Below, one piece after another: positions 1 to 8,848 of a stretch of DNA of 64,000 bases. The stretch spans positions 1,116,001-1,180,000 of the forward strand of contig NZ_JADWMY010000001.1 of NCBI RefSeq assembly GCF_015767275.1. The letters run 5' to 3'. The notes below the pieces were generated by a model. It was not told the DNA's origin. It saw only the letters and a list, made by a program, of their open reading frames with translations, and did no database searches. The number at the start of each line of letters is the position of its first letter. The first letter of the stretch is position 1. The translations under genes were made by a program, and so were the position numbers. This DNA is from Herbaspirillum sp. AP02. Lineage in GTDB: Bacteria; Pseudomonadota; Gammaproteobacteria; Burkholderiales; Burkholderiaceae_D.

Positions 1-28
1 GGGGGGCTTTGAGCGTACAGCCAGGAGA

Positions 29-1282
29 TCACTTGGTGGCCGAGCCCGGACGGCGACTGCGCACGTAGGTGGCCGGGGGCAGATAGGCGTTGCCATCCAG
101 GTAGCGCCACTCGCGCATGGTGCTGCGCCCCTCCTTCTGCGAGACCAGCCCGACGAAGGCGCCCATGGAGGCTTGCTGGTCCAGGGCGCGGAAGCTGAGT
201 TCACCCAGCGGTGAAGACCAGCGCAGGCCACGCAGCGCCTCTACCAGAGCCTCGCCGTCATTTCCTTCACTTTTCTTCAGGCCGGCGGCGATGGCCATCA
301 TCGTGGAATAGCCCAGGACGGACGACAGCTGCGGGCGTTCGCTGAATTTCTTCAGATAGGCTTCCAGGAAGCGCTGGTGTTCGGGTGTGTTGATCTGGTC
401 CCAGGGGTAGCCGACGGCCAGCCAGTCGCGGATCGCCTCGCTCTGCGAAGGGTCCAGACTCTGCGCGCCGGCCGAGGCCAGCGACACCACTTGCACGCCA
501 TTGAACAATTGCAGACGATTGCCGGCCTGGACGAACTTCTGCAGGTCGTCGCCGAAGGTGGCGTTGAAGATGCCGTCCGGGCGCGACTGGCGGATCGCCC
601 GCGCCACGTCGTCGGCCTTGATCTTGCCCAGCGCCGGCCATTGGTCGCTGACGAATTCCACATCCGGGCGGGCCTGCTTCAACAGCATCTTGAAGCTGGC
701 CACGGCGCTCTGGCCGTATTCATAGTTGGGGGCCACCACCGCCCAGCGCCGTCCGGGCAGACGCGCGGCCTGTTCGGCCAGCATGGCAGCCTGCATGTAG
801 GTCGAGGGTCGCACACGGAAGGTGAAGCGGTTGCCCTTGTCCAGGGTGATGGCGTCCGACAGGGCATCGCCCACCACCAGCACAGTCTTGCCGCGGGCGG
901 CTTCGCGCGCCACCGCCAGGGCCACGTCGGAGAGCATGGTGCCGGTCAGCACCTCGACGTGTTCCTTGCTGACCAGTTCCCTGGCGTTGCGGGCGGCCTG
1001 GTCGGCGTCGCCGTCGTCATCACGCACCACCAGCTGCAGCGGCCGGCCGTGGACACCACCGGCTTCATTGATCTGCTCCAGGGCCAGCGCCAGCCCATTG
1101 CGGTAGGCTTGCCCGGAAAGTGACTGGCGCCCCTGGCTGTTGATCTCGCCGATGCGGATGGCTTCGGCGGCCTTGGCGGGGAGGACCGGCACCAGCGGCA
1201 AGGCCAGCGCGGCCAGCAGGCCCAGCATGGCCGGCAGCAGGGAACGACGGAGGGAGGAGGGTCTGGTGTCTTCAGCGTTCAC
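29..1282 (-). CDS. ABC transporter substrate-binding protein, LivJ/LivK-like (type 1 periplasmic binding fold)
   Basis: The 417-residue product has an N-terminal basic and hydrophobic signal segment with a likely AKA cleavage site near residue 39. The mature part begins with the IRIGEINSQ strand typical of branched-chain amino acid/amide binding proteins of ABC importers. The following text (ALEQINEAGGVHGRPLQLVV) is the family's hallmark first helix and strand, and the length is usual. It should bind an amino acid, amide or urea-like ligand in the periplasm. No permease or ATPase gene is adjacent, so it is either a solitary binding protein or its transporter lies beyond the left edge. The ligand cannot be read from the sequence. 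The family call is firm. Confidence 0.85.
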   Translation of the reverse strand: MNAEDTRPSSLRRSLLPAMLGLLAALALPLVPVLPAKAAEAIRIGEINSQGRQSLSGQAYRNGLALALEQINEAGGVHGRPLQLVVRDDDGDADQAARNARELVSKEHVEVLTGTMLSDVALAVAREAARGKTVLVVGDALSDAITLDKGNRFTFRVRPSTYMQAAMLAEQAARLPGRRWAVVAPNYEYGQSAVASFKMLLKQARPDVEFVSDQWPALGKIKADDVARAIRQSRPDGIFNATFGDDLQKFVQAGNRLQLFNGVQVVSLASAGAQSLDPSQSEAIRDWLAVGYPWDQINTPEHQRFLEAYLKKFSERPQLSSVLGYSTMMAIAAGLKKSEGNDGEALVEALRGLRWSSPLGELSFRALDQQASMGAFVGLVSQKEGRSTMREWRYLDGNAYLPPATYVRSRRPGSATK

Positions 1283-1656
1283 GCCGGGACTTCCTTATCA
1301 GTTGATGCGCGGCATCGACCGGCACGCCTGGCGGCCTTGTTCCGTGCGCGGCGGCGGCATCCGGAAGACCTTGGCGGCGGCGGGTCTGGTGGCGAGCTTG
1401 TTTATTTACTTATACGTAAACTGTATAAGCCTCATTTGTGGGAAAAATCGAATTACCTTAAAATACAAGGCTTTGCGGCGGGTTGCGCAGCGGCATCCCA
1501 AGGGCGCCCACAAGGCGGAGGATGCTACCAGATGCGCGCAAAATGGACCTCGACAACAGGTTGACCAGCCGCAACATGATTTTAACCGTGCCATATTGCC
1601 ATCAATTGCGGCGCAGTTAGCCATCGGTTTGAAGAAATTTTACAGATAGGACAGTT
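1283..1656. other. Divergent intergenic region between the binding-protein gene and fdxA
   Basis: This 374-base gap separates the divergent starts of the binding-protein gene and fdxA, so both promoters should lie here. An AT-rich stretch near 1400-1470 contains a perfect dyad (1409-1429). A purine-rich AGGACAG immediately precedes the fdxA start. I see no RNA gene or open reading frame with coding character. Confidence 0.5.
1409..1429. promoter_or_regulatory. Perfect 7-bp dyad (possible operator)
   Basis: CTTATAC (1409-1415) and GTATAAG (1423-1429) are exact reverse complements separated by 7 bases, in the AT-rich part of the divergent intergenic region. It lies about 130 bases upstream of the minus-strand gene start. 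A dimeric regulator site is plausible, but the regulator is unknown. Confidence 0.35.
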
Positions 1657-1980
1657 ATGACCCACGTTGTCACCGATTCCTGCGTCCGTTGCCGCTACAC
1701 GGATTGCGTGGATGTTTGCCCGGTGGATTGTTTCCGCGAAGGCCCCAATTTCCTCGCGATTGACCCGGACGAATGCATCGACTGCGCCGTGTGCGTGGCC
1801 GAATGCCCGGTCAATGCGATCTACGCGGAAGAAGACGTGCCGGCCGACCAGCAGCCATACATTGCCCTGAACGCCGACCTGTCCCGCAACTGGCCCTCCA
1901 TCACCAAGACCAAGGCACCGCTGCCGGACGCCGAGGAATGGAAGGACAAGACCGACAAGCTGCAATACCTGCAGCGCTGA
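1657..1980 (+). CDS. fdxA: 7Fe ferredoxin FdxA
   Basis: This 107-residue ferredoxin has Cys at 9, 12, 17, 21, 25, 40, 43, 46 and 50. That is the spacing of Azotobacter FdI-type ferredoxins, which carry one [3Fe-4S] and one [4Fe-4S] cluster. The C-terminal extension after residue 60 ([10 protein letters not shown]) is also typical of this type. It is a soluble low-potential electron carrier. A ferredoxin-NADP reductase gene follows about 300 bases downstream on the same strand and is the probable redox partner. The start is supported by AGGACAG seven bases upstream. Confidence 0.95.
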   Translation: MTHVVTDSCVRCRYTDCVDVCPVDCFREGPNFLAIDPDECIDCAVCVAECPVNAIYAEEDVPADQQPYIALNADLSRNWPSITKTKAPLPDAEEWKDKTDKLQYLQR

Positions 1981-2288
1981 TCGCTGCGGCAGATCAAGCC
2001 GGTCGGGCCCGAACCCACCCAGAATTGCGGTTGCGCATCCAGCCTGGCAGCACCATCGCCCCAGCCAGATGCGCAGCCGTTTGTATTTGGCCCTCCGCAA
2101 AGCCCCTGTCAGCCTCATGGGTTGGCGTCGTCGAAGCGGTGCAGGCCTGCAGTGCCCTCTTTATGCACCTTCTTTATCTGGCCGATCCACCGCCATGCGG
2201 CCCACGCCGCTAGCCAGACGCGCAACGCGCAAGTGCGAAAAGCCTCTCTACTGATCTGATCTACTGAAACAGGAATATCAAGAAAATC
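1981..2288. other. Gap between fdxA and the ferredoxin reductase gene
   Basis: These 308 bases hold no convincing gene and no strong hairpin with a T tract. The promoter of the downstream reductase may lie here. The last bases before the start contain only a weak Shine-Dalgarno-like AGGAATATC. Confidence 0.4.
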
Positions 2289-3362
2289 ATGGAAAACAAT
2301 GTCCAGAGCGCGGCAGTCAACGGCGTCATCGATGCCGATGCCGTCATCATCGGCGCCGGCCCGGTCGGCCTGTTCCAGGTGTTCGAACTCGGCCTCTTGG
2401 AAATCAAGGCGCACGTGATCGATTCGCTGCCGGTCGTCGGCGGCCAGTGCGTGGAGCTGTATCCGGACAAGCCCATCTATGACATCCCGGCCGTGCCGGT
2501 CTGCACCGGCCAGGAACTGACCGACAACCTGCTGAAGCAGATCGAGCCCTTCTCGCCCACCTTCCACCTGGGCCAGGAAGTGACCCTGGTCAACAAGCGC
2601 GAAGATGGACGTTTCGATGTCGAGACCTCCACCGGCACCCGCTTCATCACCAAGACCATCTTCATTGCCGCCGGCGTGGGTTCGTTCCAGCCGCGTACCC
2701 TGAAGGTCGAAGGCATCGAGCAGTTCGAAGGCTCGCAGGTGTTCTACCGGGTCAAGGACCCGGCCGTGTTCGAAGGCAAGAACATCGTCATCTGCGGCGG
2801 CGGCGACTCCGCCCTGGACTGGGCGCTGAACTTCGTGGGCAAGGCCGAATCGGTGATCCTGCTGCACCGTCGCGACGAATTCCGCGCCGCGCCGGCGTCG
2901 GTGGCCAAGATGAAGGAACTGTGCGAACAGTACGAGATGCAACTGCTGATCGGCCAGGTCACCGGCACCGAGATCAAGGACGGCAAGCTGGCCGAGGTCA
3001 AGGTCACCGGTGCCGACGGCGTCACCCGCCGCCTGCCGCTGGACATGCTGCTGGTCTTCTTCGGCCTGTCGCCCAAGCTGGGCCCGATCGCCGAGTGGGG
3101 CCTGGAGATCGAGCGCAAGCAACTGAAGGTGATGGATACCGAGAAGTTCGAGACCAATGTCCCGGGCATCTTCGCCGTGGGCGACATCAACACCTATCCG
3201 GGCAAGAAGAAGCTGATCCTGTCGGGCTTCCACGAAGCCGCGCTGGCCGCCTTCGGCGCTGCGCCCTATATCTTCCCGGAAAAGAAGATCCACATGCAGT
3301 ACACCACCACCTCGCCCAAGCTGCACAAGATCCTGGGTGTGGAAAGCCCGGTCTTCGACTGA
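2289..3362 (+). CDS. Ferredoxin--NADP reductase (TrxR-type)
   Basis: The 357-residue flavoprotein has an N-terminal FAD-binding GAGPVG at residues 22-27 and a second, NADPH-binding [11 protein letters not shown] near residue 170. It lacks the redox CxxC of thioredoxin reductases. This is the pattern of the thioredoxin-reductase-like ferredoxin/flavodoxin-NADP reductases (FNR2/YumC type). It would move electrons between NADPH and ferredoxin in the cytoplasm. Its position downstream of fdxA fits that partner. A clear terminator follows at 3433. Confidence 0.92.
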   Translation: MENNVQSAAVNGVIDADAVIIGAGPVGLFQVFELGLLEIKAHVIDSLPVVGGQCVELYPDKPIYDIPAVPVCTGQELTDNLLKQIEPFSPTFHLGQEVTLVNKREDGRFDVETSTGTRFITKTIFIAAGVGSFQPRTLKVEGIEQFEGSQVFYRVKDPAVFEGKNIVICGGGDSALDWALNFVGKAESVILLHRRDEFRAAPASVAKMKELCEQYEMQLLIGQVTGTEIKDGKLAEVKVTGADGVTRRLPLDMLLVFFGLSPKLGPIAEWGLEIERKQLKVMDTEKFETNVPGIFAVGDINTYPGKKKLILSGFHEAALAAFGAAPYIFPEKKIHMQYTTTSPKLHKILGVESPVFD

Positions 3363-3432
3363 GCCTGCGCTGGTGGCGGCGCGCTGCACCACCGGCACCA
3401 CCCGCACTACGGCAGCCGCGCTGCCACCCAAG

Positions 3433-3462
3433 GCCCCCGTCCCGCACGGGGGCTTTTTGTTT
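3433..3462 (+). terminator. Rho-independent terminator of the ferredoxin reductase gene
   Basis: GCCCCCGT (3433-3440) pairs perfectly with ACGGGGGC (3446-3453) across a 5-base loop and is followed by TTTTTGTTT. Confidence 0.9.
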
Positions 3463-3543
3463 CTGCAGGGTTTTGCATGAACTTGTGGACTGCAAGCCAC
3501 TGGTCTGACCAGCAAGCGGGGCGTAAGGCAAAGCGTGCTATGC

Positions 3544-3556
3544 TACTGCGTCGCAA
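3544..3556 (+). promoter_or_regulatory. PhbF/PhaR-like binding motif upstream of phaZ
   Basis: The bases TACTGCGTCGCAA match the published Herbaspirillum PhbF consensus, as I recall it (TG-N-TGC-N3-GCAA), at all but one fixed position. PhbF represses PHB-related genes in that genus, and the site lies about 150 bases upstream of the PHB depolymerase start. The assignment depends on a recalled consensus and needs a matrix scan. Confidence 0.4.
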
Positions 3557-3568
3557 CAAGGAAAAGGT

Positions 3569-3598
3569 TGACAAATTAATCACAATATGAATTTGTCA
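3569..3598 (+). promoter_or_regulatory. 9-bp inverted repeat with TTGACA in the phaZ promoter region
   Basis: TGACAAATT (3569-3577) is the exact reverse complement of AATTTGTCA (3590-3598) across 12 AT-rich bases. The left arm overlaps TTGACA, a perfect -35 hexamer. This suggests an operator overlapping the phaZ promoter. No T tract follows, so it is not a terminator. Confidence 0.45.
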
Positions 3599-3702
3599 GC
3601 CGATAATCGTCGCCAAACGTTTGTGGCACATGCTTGCTGCGCACCTGGTCCGGGCTATCCGCCTGGCAGGCAGGCCAGCCAGTGCTTGTATAAAGGTCAG
3701 CT

Positions 3703-4938
3703 ATGCTTTATCAACTGCATGAACTCAATCGCGCGTTTCTGAACCCGATGATGCAATGGGCCGAAACCTCGGCCAAACTCTTCTCGGACCCGGTTTCCCC
3801 GCTTGCCCATACCCCTTTCTCGCAACGCATCGCCGCCGGCTATGAGTTGCTGTATCGCCTGTCCAAGGAATACGAAAAGCCGCAGTTCAACATCGGCGAA
3901 GTGCCGGTCGATGGCAAGCCCACCGGCATCGTCGAGGAAGTGGTGGAGGAAAAACCCTTCGCCCGCCTGATCCACTTCAAGAAGGATCTCAACGCGCGCC
4001 AGATTGCCGCCCTCAAGCAGCCTACCGTGCTGGTGGTAGCGCCGCTGTCCGGCCACCACTCCACCCTGCTGCGCGAAACCGTGCGCGCCCTGCTGCAGGA
4101 ACATGACGTTTTCATCACCGACTGGACCGATGCCCGCATGGTGCCCGTCGAGCAGGGCGATTTCCACCTGCATGACTACGTCTACTACGTGCAGGACTTC
4201 ATCCGCACCCTGGGTCCGGACGTGCACGTGATCTCGGTCTGCCAGCCGACCGTGCCGGTGCTGGCGGCCATCGCGCTGATGGCCAGCGCCAACGATCCCA
4301 AGCTGCCCAAAAGCATGACCATGATGGGCGGCCCTATCGATGCCCGCAAGTCGCCCACCTCGGTGAACGACCTGGCCACCGAAAAGCCCTTCTCCTGGTT
4401 CGAGAACACGGTGATCTACAGCGTCCCGGCCAACTATCCGGGCTTCGGTCGCAAGGTCTACCCGGGCTTCCTGCAGCACGCCGGCTTCGTGGCCATGAAC
4501 CCGCGCCGCCATGCCCAGAGCCACTGGGATTTCTACATGCACCTGCGCGATGGCGACGATGCCTCGGCCGAGGAACACCGCAAGTTCTACGACGAGTACA
4601 ACGCCGTGCTGGACATGCCGGCCGAGTTCTACCTGGAAACCATCAAGGTGGTATTCCAGGACTTCAACCTGGCCCGTGGCACCTGGGAAATCGAAGGCAA
4701 GCCGGTGCGCCCGCAGGACATCAAGTCGGTCGCCCTCTTCACCATCGAAGGCGAACTGGACGACATCTCCGGCTCCGGCCAGACCCAGGCGGCGCAGGAA
4801 CTGTGTAGCAGCATCCCGAAGGCCCGCAAGCAGCACTTCACCGTGCCCAAGGCAGGCCACTACGGTATCTTCTCGGGCCGTCGCTGGCGCGAGATCGTCT
4901 GTCCCAAGATCGGCGAATTCATCCGCGCCAATGCCTGA
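3703..4938 (+). CDS. phaZ: Intracellular polyhydroxyalkanoate depolymerase
   Basis: The 411-residue protein belongs to the intracellular PHB depolymerase family (PhaZ1 type). It starts with the family-typical MLYQLHELNRAFLNPMMQWA. The nucleophile of this family is a cysteine in a lipase-box-like context, seen here as Cys180 in ISVCQPTVPV. The conserved C-terminal AGHYGIFSGRRWR carries the catalytic His. It mobilises stored poly-3-hydroxybutyrate from granules in the cytoplasm. It is a single-gene unit with its own putative operator region and a terminator-like hairpin. Length and motifs are complete. Confidence 0.93.
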   Translation: MLYQLHELNRAFLNPMMQWAETSAKLFSDPVSPLAHTPFSQRIAAGYELLYRLSKEYEKPQFNIGEVPVDGKPTGIVEEVVEEKPFARLIHFKKDLNARQIAALKQPTVLVVAPLSGHHSTLLRETVRALLQEHDVFITDWTDARMVPVEQGDFHLHDYVYYVQDFIRTLGPDVHVISVCQPTVPVLAAIALMASANDPKLPKSMTMMGGPIDARKSPTSVNDLATEKPFSWFENTVIYSVPANYPGFGRKVYPGFLQHAGFVAMNPRRHAQSHWDFYMHLRDGDDASAEEHRKFYDEYNAVLDMPAEFYLETIKVVFQDFNLARGTWEIEGKPVRPQDIKSVALFTIEGELDDISGSGQTQAAQELCSSIPKARKQHFTVPKAGHYGIFSGRRWREIVCPKIGEFIRANA

Positions 4939-4973
4939 TCGGCGCTGGCACGACTGATCCGCCACGCCCCTCG

Positions 4974-5010
4974 GAACGGCGCCCGTGAAAACGCGGCGCC
5001 GTTCTGCTTT
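4974..5010 (+). terminator. Terminator-like hairpin after phaZ
   Basis: GAACGGCGCC (4974-4983) pairs perfectly with GGCGCCGTTC (4995-5004) across an 11-base loop, followed by TGCTTT. The T tract is short. The hairpin sits 36 bases after the phaZ stop and covers the most upstream possible start of the next gene. Confidence 0.65.
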
Positions 5011-5083
5011 GCGCTGGCGGCATGACTTCGGCGCGGTTTGGCCGGATAATAGCGCCCTTATTCTGCAGAACTGCCCGACCGAC

Positions 5084-5857
5084 GTGCCGCCATCCGCCTC
5101 CTTCTCGTCCCCTTTGTCTACGTTGGCAACTTCGTCAGCCTCGCTGGCCGACCGCATCGAAGACCTGCTGCCGCAGACCCAGTGCACCAAGTGCGGCTAC
5201 CCCGCCTGCCGTCCCTATGCCGAAGCCATTGCCGAAGGACGTGCCGAGTACAACCAGTGCCCGCCCGGTGGTGCCGAAGGGGTGGCGCGACTGGCGCAGT
5301 TGCTGGGCCGGCCGGTGATCCCGCTCAATCCCGTCCATGGCAGCGAACAGCCACGTCGCCTGGCCGTGATCGATGAACAGGTCTGTATCGGCTGCACCCT
5401 GTGCATCCAGGCCTGCCCGGTGGATGCCATTGCCGGCGCGGCCAAGCAGATGCATACCGTGATCGATGCCCTGTGCACCGGTTGCGACCTGTGCGTGGCG
5501 CCTTGCCCGGTGGACTGCATCAGCATGGTCGAGGTCACGCCCGGTCGCACCGGCTGGCAGGCCTGGAGCCAGCAGCAGGCCGACGAGGCCCGTGCCCGCC
5601 ACGACTGGCGCACGGCACGCCTGCGTCGCGACAAGCTGGAAAACGATGCCCGCCTGGCCGCCAAGGCCGCCGCCAAATTGAAGGAAGTGGAAGCGGCTGC
5701 CGCCGGCACGCCCGAAGAGCAGGCCGAACTGGCCCGCAAGAAGGCCATCATCCAGGCCGCCATGGAACGTGCGCGGCAAAAGAAGCTGCAGGCGGCGCAA
5801 GACAGTCAAGACACGCCGGCCCCGCCGGCCAACCCGACCGACAGCGAGCCAGCATGA
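5084..5857 (+). CDS. rsxB: RnfB/RsxB-like electron transport complex ferredoxin subunit
   Basis: The protein has an N-terminal 4Fe-4S domain ([20 protein letters not shown], with a downstream Cys in NQCPPGG). Two ferredoxin-type CxxCxxCxxxCP motifs follow, then a long charged Ala/Lys/Glu-rich C-terminal helix. This is the betaproteobacterial RnfB layout. The other rnf genes are absent, so it may serve as a stand-alone electron carrier or Fe-S supplier. The frame stays open upstream to a GTG at 4985, but that codon lies in the phaZ terminator loop. I therefore choose the GTG at 5084, giving 257 residues. The stop overlaps the nth start (ATGA), implying translational coupling. Confidence 0.85.
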   Translation: MPPSASFSSPLSTLATSSASLADRIEDLLPQTQCTKCGYPACRPYAEAIAEGRAEYNQCPPGGAEGVARLAQLLGRPVIPLNPVHGSEQPRRLAVIDEQVCIGCTLCIQACPVDAIAGAAKQMHTVIDALCTGCDLCVAPCPVDCISMVEVTPGRTGWQAWSQQQADEARARHDWRTARLRRDKLENDARLAAKAAAKLKEVEAAAAGTPEEQAELARKKAIIQAAMERARQKKLQAAQDSQDTPAPPANPTDSEPA

Positions 5858-6504
5858 ACCCGACCAAACGCCGCGAAATCTTCGAACGCCTGCGCCAGGC
5901 CAATCCCACGCCGACCACCGAGCTGGAATACTCCACCCCGTTCGAGCTGCTGATCGCCGTACTGCTCTCGGCCCAGGCTACCGACGTCTCGGTCAACAAG
6001 GCCACCCGCAAGCTCTACCCGGTGGCCAATACGCCCGAAGCGATCTTCAGGATGGGGGTGGACCAGCTCATGCCCTATATCCAGACCATTGGCCTGTATC
6101 GCACCAAGGCCAAGAACGTGATCGAGACCTGCCGCATCCTGATCGAACAGCACGGCGGCCAGGTGCCGGAATCGCGCGAGGCGCTGGAAGCCCTGCCGGG
6201 GGTCGGCCGCAAGACCGCCAACGTGGTCCTGAACACGGCCTTCGGTCATCCCACCATTGCGGTGGATACGCATATCTTCCGGGTCTCCAACCGCACCGGC
6301 CTCGCCCCGGGCAAGGATGTGGACGAGGTCGAACGCAAGCTCATCAAGTTCGTCGCCCCGGAATTCCGCCTGGATGCGCACCACTGGCTGATCCTGCACG
6401 GCCGCTATACCTGTATGGCGCGCAAGCCCCAGTGCTGGAACTGCATCATCGCCGACCTGTGCGAATTCAAGCAGAAGACGCCACTTCCAGCCAAGGGTGT
6501 GTGA
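5854..6504 (+). CDS. nth: Endonuclease III
   Basis: The 216-residue DNA glycosylase/AP lyase removes oxidised pyrimidines in base excision repair. The helix-hairpin-helix [15 protein letters not shown] supplies the catalytic Lys, and [11 protein letters not shown] contains the catalytic Asp. The C-terminal [4Fe-4S] motif C-x6-C-x2-C-x5-C is complete ([17 protein letters not shown]). The ATG overlaps the rsxB stop. Pairing of nth with rnfB recurs in betaproteobacteria, where the electron-transfer protein may help Fe-S loading (inference). Confidence 0.97.
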   Translation: MNPTKRREIFERLRQANPTPTTELEYSTPFELLIAVLLSAQATDVSVNKATRKLYPVANTPEAIFRMGVDQLMPYIQTIGLYRTKAKNVIETCRILIEQHGGQVPESREALEALPGVGRKTANVVLNTAFGHPTIAVDTHIFRVSNRTGLAPGKDVDEVERKLIKFVAPEFRLDAHHWLILHGRYTCMARKPQCWNCIIADLCEFKQKTPLPAKGV

Positions 6505-6514
6505 AACACTGAGT

Positions 6515-6541
6515 CGGCCGCTTGCTGATCCGGCGCGGCCG
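6515..6541. terminator. Hairpin between convergent nth and the binding-protein gene
   Basis: CGGCCGC (6515-6521) and GCGGCCG (6535-6541) are perfect complements separated by 13 bases, filling the 39-base gap between two convergent genes. There is no T tract, so termination is only inferred. Confidence 0.4.
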
Positions 6542-6543
6542 CT

Positions 6544-7812
6544 TCAGCGCGGCAGTCCGCTGAAGCGCTCCACCGGCACCCAGCGCTGATCCTTCACCTC
6601 ATACATGGTAAAGGTGGGATTGAGCAAGTCCCCCTCCTCATTGAACGCGACCGTGCCGCTGACGCCCTCGAAGCGCAGGCGATGCATGGCCAGCGCCACC
6701 AGCTCCGGGTCACTGCTGCCGGCCTGGCGGATGCCCTGGATGATGGCCTGCGCCGCCTCATAGGCGAACACGGCATAGAGATCGATATTGGAATCGAAAC
6801 TCTGGCTATAGCGCTGGCGGAAGCCTTTCCAGCCCGGCATCTTGTCCTGCGGCGGACCCGGCTCCAGCACCAGCGCGCCATTGGCATCGGCGCCGGCACG
6901 CATCAGGAAGGGCAAGCCGACGGTGCCAGCAGAGGCCATCAATCGGGCCTCCAGCTTGAGCCGGCGAATGGCTTTGGCCAGGATGCCCGCCTGCCAGTCC
7001 AGGCCGCCGAAGAAGATCAGGTCGGGCGCCTGCTTGCGCGCCTCCATCAATGGAGCGTTGAAGTCCGAGGTCTTGTCGCTGACCGAATAGCGGCCCAGCA
7101 CCCTCGCCCCCTGCGCTTCGGCCTGGCGGGCAAACTGCTCGGCCAGGCCCTGGCCGAAGGGAGTACGGTCGTCGATGGTCACCACGGTTTTGACACCCAG
7201 CCTGGCGATCGCATAATCGGCCGACAGCCGTCCCACGCTTTCATTGTTGGGGATGGTGCGAAAGATGCGCGGATAAGACAGGGAAGTCAGCTTGCGGCTC
7301 ATCGCCGAAGGGGTGACCTGGATCACGCCGGCCGCATGATAGACGGGCGCGGCCACCAGGCTGGTACCGCTGGTCCAGTGGCCGACCACGCCGATGACGC
7401 GCTGGCCCACCAGATAGCGGGCCACGTATTCGGCCGTGCCAGGATCGGCCCGGTCATCCTGGGACACCAGCTTGAGCCGGTAGGATTGACCGGCTATGCG
7501 CAGGCCGCGCTGGTTGGCTTCGTCCACCGCCAGTTGCACACCGTTCTGCATGCTGCGGCCCACCGCCATCGATGCCCCGCTCAGGGGGCCGGCAAAGCCG
7601 ATGGCCAATGTATCGTCCGCGCTGTCGGGCGCATCGGCCGCTGCTGGCACGGCTGCCTTGGCAGGTGCTGCCCAGGCCGGCATGCTGATCGTATTCGCCG
7701 CCGTCACAGCCATTACAGCCACGGCGGCCCATGGCAGCAGCACAGTCGACCCGCGCCCCGGCCATGACATCCCGTGGAGGAGATGTCGAATCAGGCTTCC
7801 AACAAAACGCAT
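6544..7812 (-). CDS. Branched-chain amino acid-type ABC transporter substrate-binding protein
   Basis: This 422-residue periplasmic binding protein of the LivK/AmiC superfamily has an unusually long N-terminal leader (hydrophobic segment near residues 22-50, ending AWAAPAKA). The mature domain starts LAIGFAGPLSG. Diagnostic segments are the early GVQLAVDEANQRGL helix and the VVGHWTSGTSLVAAPVYHAA ligand-pocket region. It presumably presents a small amino acid or amide to an ABC permease encoded elsewhere, because no transporter genes are adjacent. A perfect 18-bp palindrome lies 40 bases upstream of its start. The ligand is unknown. Confidence 0.85.
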   Translation of the reverse strand: MRFVGSLIRHLLHGMSWPGRGSTVLLPWAAVAVMAVTAANTISMPAWAAPAKAAVPAAADAPDSADDTLAIGFAGPLSGASMAVGRSMQNGVQLAVDEANQRGLRIAGQSYRLKLVSQDDRADPGTAEYVARYLVGQRVIGVVGHWTSGTSLVAAPVYHAAGVIQVTPSAMSRKLTSLSYPRIFRTIPNNESVGRLSADYAIARLGVKTVVTIDDRTPFGQGLAEQFARQAEAQGARVLGRYSVSDKTSDFNAPLMEARKQAPDLIFFGGLDWQAGILAKAIRRLKLEARLMASAGTVGLPFLMRAGADANGALVLEPGPPQDKMPGWKGFRQRYSQSFDSNIDLYAVFAYEAAQAIIQGIRQAGSSDPELVALAMHRLRFEGVSGTVAFNEEGDLLNPTFTMYEVKDQRWVPVERFSGLPR

Positions 7813-7851
7813 GCACTATCCCTTCTCTCTGCCCGGCCTCGCGCCCCCTGT

Positions 7852-7869
7852 CATCGCCATATGGCGATG
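7852..7869. promoter_or_regulatory. Perfect 18-bp palindrome upstream of the binding-protein gene
   Basis: CATCGCCAT (7852-7860) is directly followed by its reverse complement ATGGCGATG (7861-7869), giving an uninterrupted palindrome about 40 bases from the start of the minus-strand gene at 7812. The size fits a symmetric operator for a dimeric repressor. The regulator is unknown. Confidence 0.5.
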
Positions 7870-8026
7870 CGGCCAGGTTGGTCCTTGGATGGATTATTCA
7901 GATGCTTGTTGTGTGGAAAGAATATTACTTCATCTGCGGCCGCTGCGGGGCCGCTCTGCCGGGGCCGCCTGAAAGCCCCAGCAGACCAGCGTAAAATAGC
8001 GCTTTGCCACCGAATTGCGCACCGCC

Positions 8027-8458
8027 ATGTTCACGCCGTCCCAGCACGATGTCCGCCGCTTCTTCTGCGAAGCCTATCGCAAGCACCAGGGCCATGAAAT
8101 CCTCACGCCGCTGGAGGCCATCGCCCGCGACTGGATCATGCAGCATCCGGAATATCACGACGGCCTGCGCGACGTCGAGGCCGCCATCGCCGCCGATTAC
8201 TCGGTCGAGCAGGGCCAGAGCAATCCCTTCCTGCACCTGTCGATGCACCTGTCGATCACGGAACAGATCTCCATCGACCAGCCGCCCGGCATCCGCGCCG
8301 CCTTCCAGTTGCTGGCGCAGCGCCGTGGCTCGGAGCACGAGGCCCATCACGAGATCATGGAAGCCCTGGGCGAGATGATCTGGAACGCCCAGCGCAATGG
8401 CCTGCCCCCGGATGGGGCCGCCTATATCGAGAATATCAAGCGGCGCGCCCAGGGTTGA
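8027..8458 (+). CDS. DUF1841 family protein
   Basis: The 143-residue soluble protein matches the DUF1841 family of beta/gammaproteobacteria. It begins MFTPSQHDVRRFFCEAYRKH and contains the conserved His-rich middle segment NPFLHLSMHLSITEQI and a C-terminal HEIMEALGEMIW. The function of the family is unknown. The ATG at 8027 is preferred over an in-frame TTG at 8015, because family members start with MF-P-S. There is no operon partner: both neighbours are on the other strand. Confidence 0.88.
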   Translation: MFTPSQHDVRRFFCEAYRKHQGHEILTPLEAIARDWIMQHPEYHDGLRDVEAAIAADYSVEQGQSNPFLHLSMHLSITEQISIDQPPGIRAAFQLLAQRRGSEHEAHHEIMEALGEMIWNAQRNGLPPDGAAYIENIKRRAQG

Positions 8459-8480
8459 GCCCGGGCGATTTCCAGGTCGT

Positions 8481-8834
8481 CTACTTGCGCAACACCAGCG
8501 TCCCCGGCAGGCTGTGCAGGAAGGCCGCGATATCGGCGATATCCCGGTCCGACAGCGGCTTGGCCAGCGGCGACATGATGGCGTTGTTGCGGCCGTTCAT
8601 GGCGCTGTCGCCGCGCCGGTAGGCGGTCAGGGCGTGCTTGATGTAGTCCTCGTGCTGGCCGGCCAGCTTGGGATAGGCGGGGTCGGTGGGTGAGGTGTAG
8701 TCCTTGCCGTGGCAGGAGGCGCAATTGTACTTTTCCATCAGCGCACGGCCGTTGGCGATATCGGCCGCGGTGGCGGCCTGCGACAGCAGCGTGGCAGCCG
8801 CCAGCAGTGCCAGAGCGATCAGCTTGTTGTTCAT
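8481..8834 (-). CDS. Small periplasmic class I cytochrome c
   Basis: The 117-residue protein has a cleavable signal peptide (residues 1-23, ending AATA-A), one haem c site CASCH near residue 38 and a later Met-containing segment (NNAIMSPLAKPLSDRDI) for the sixth ligand. It resembles the cytochrome c553/c4-half type used as soluble electron carriers to terminal oxidases. It lies 14 bases downstream of a second cytochrome gene on the same strand, so the two are probably co-transcribed. The frame is open further upstream, but the ATG at 8834 gives a proper signal peptide and has GGGAG just before it. Confidence 0.9.
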   Translation of the reverse strand: MNNKLIALALLAAATLLSQAATAADIANGRALMEKYNCASCHGKDYTSPTDPAYPKLAGQHEDYIKHALTAYRRGDSAMNGRNNAIMSPLAKPLSDRDIADIAAFLHSLPGTLVLRK

Positions 8835-8848
8835 CTCGTGGCTCCCCT

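Larger units (their letters stand above)
3363..3702. other. Intergenic region upstream of phaZ
   Basis: These 340 bases contain the reductase terminator (3433-3462), a PhbF-like motif (3544-3556) and a 9-bp inverted repeat (3569-3598). The latter starts with the -35-like TTGACA. No coding sequence is visible here. Confidence 0.5.
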
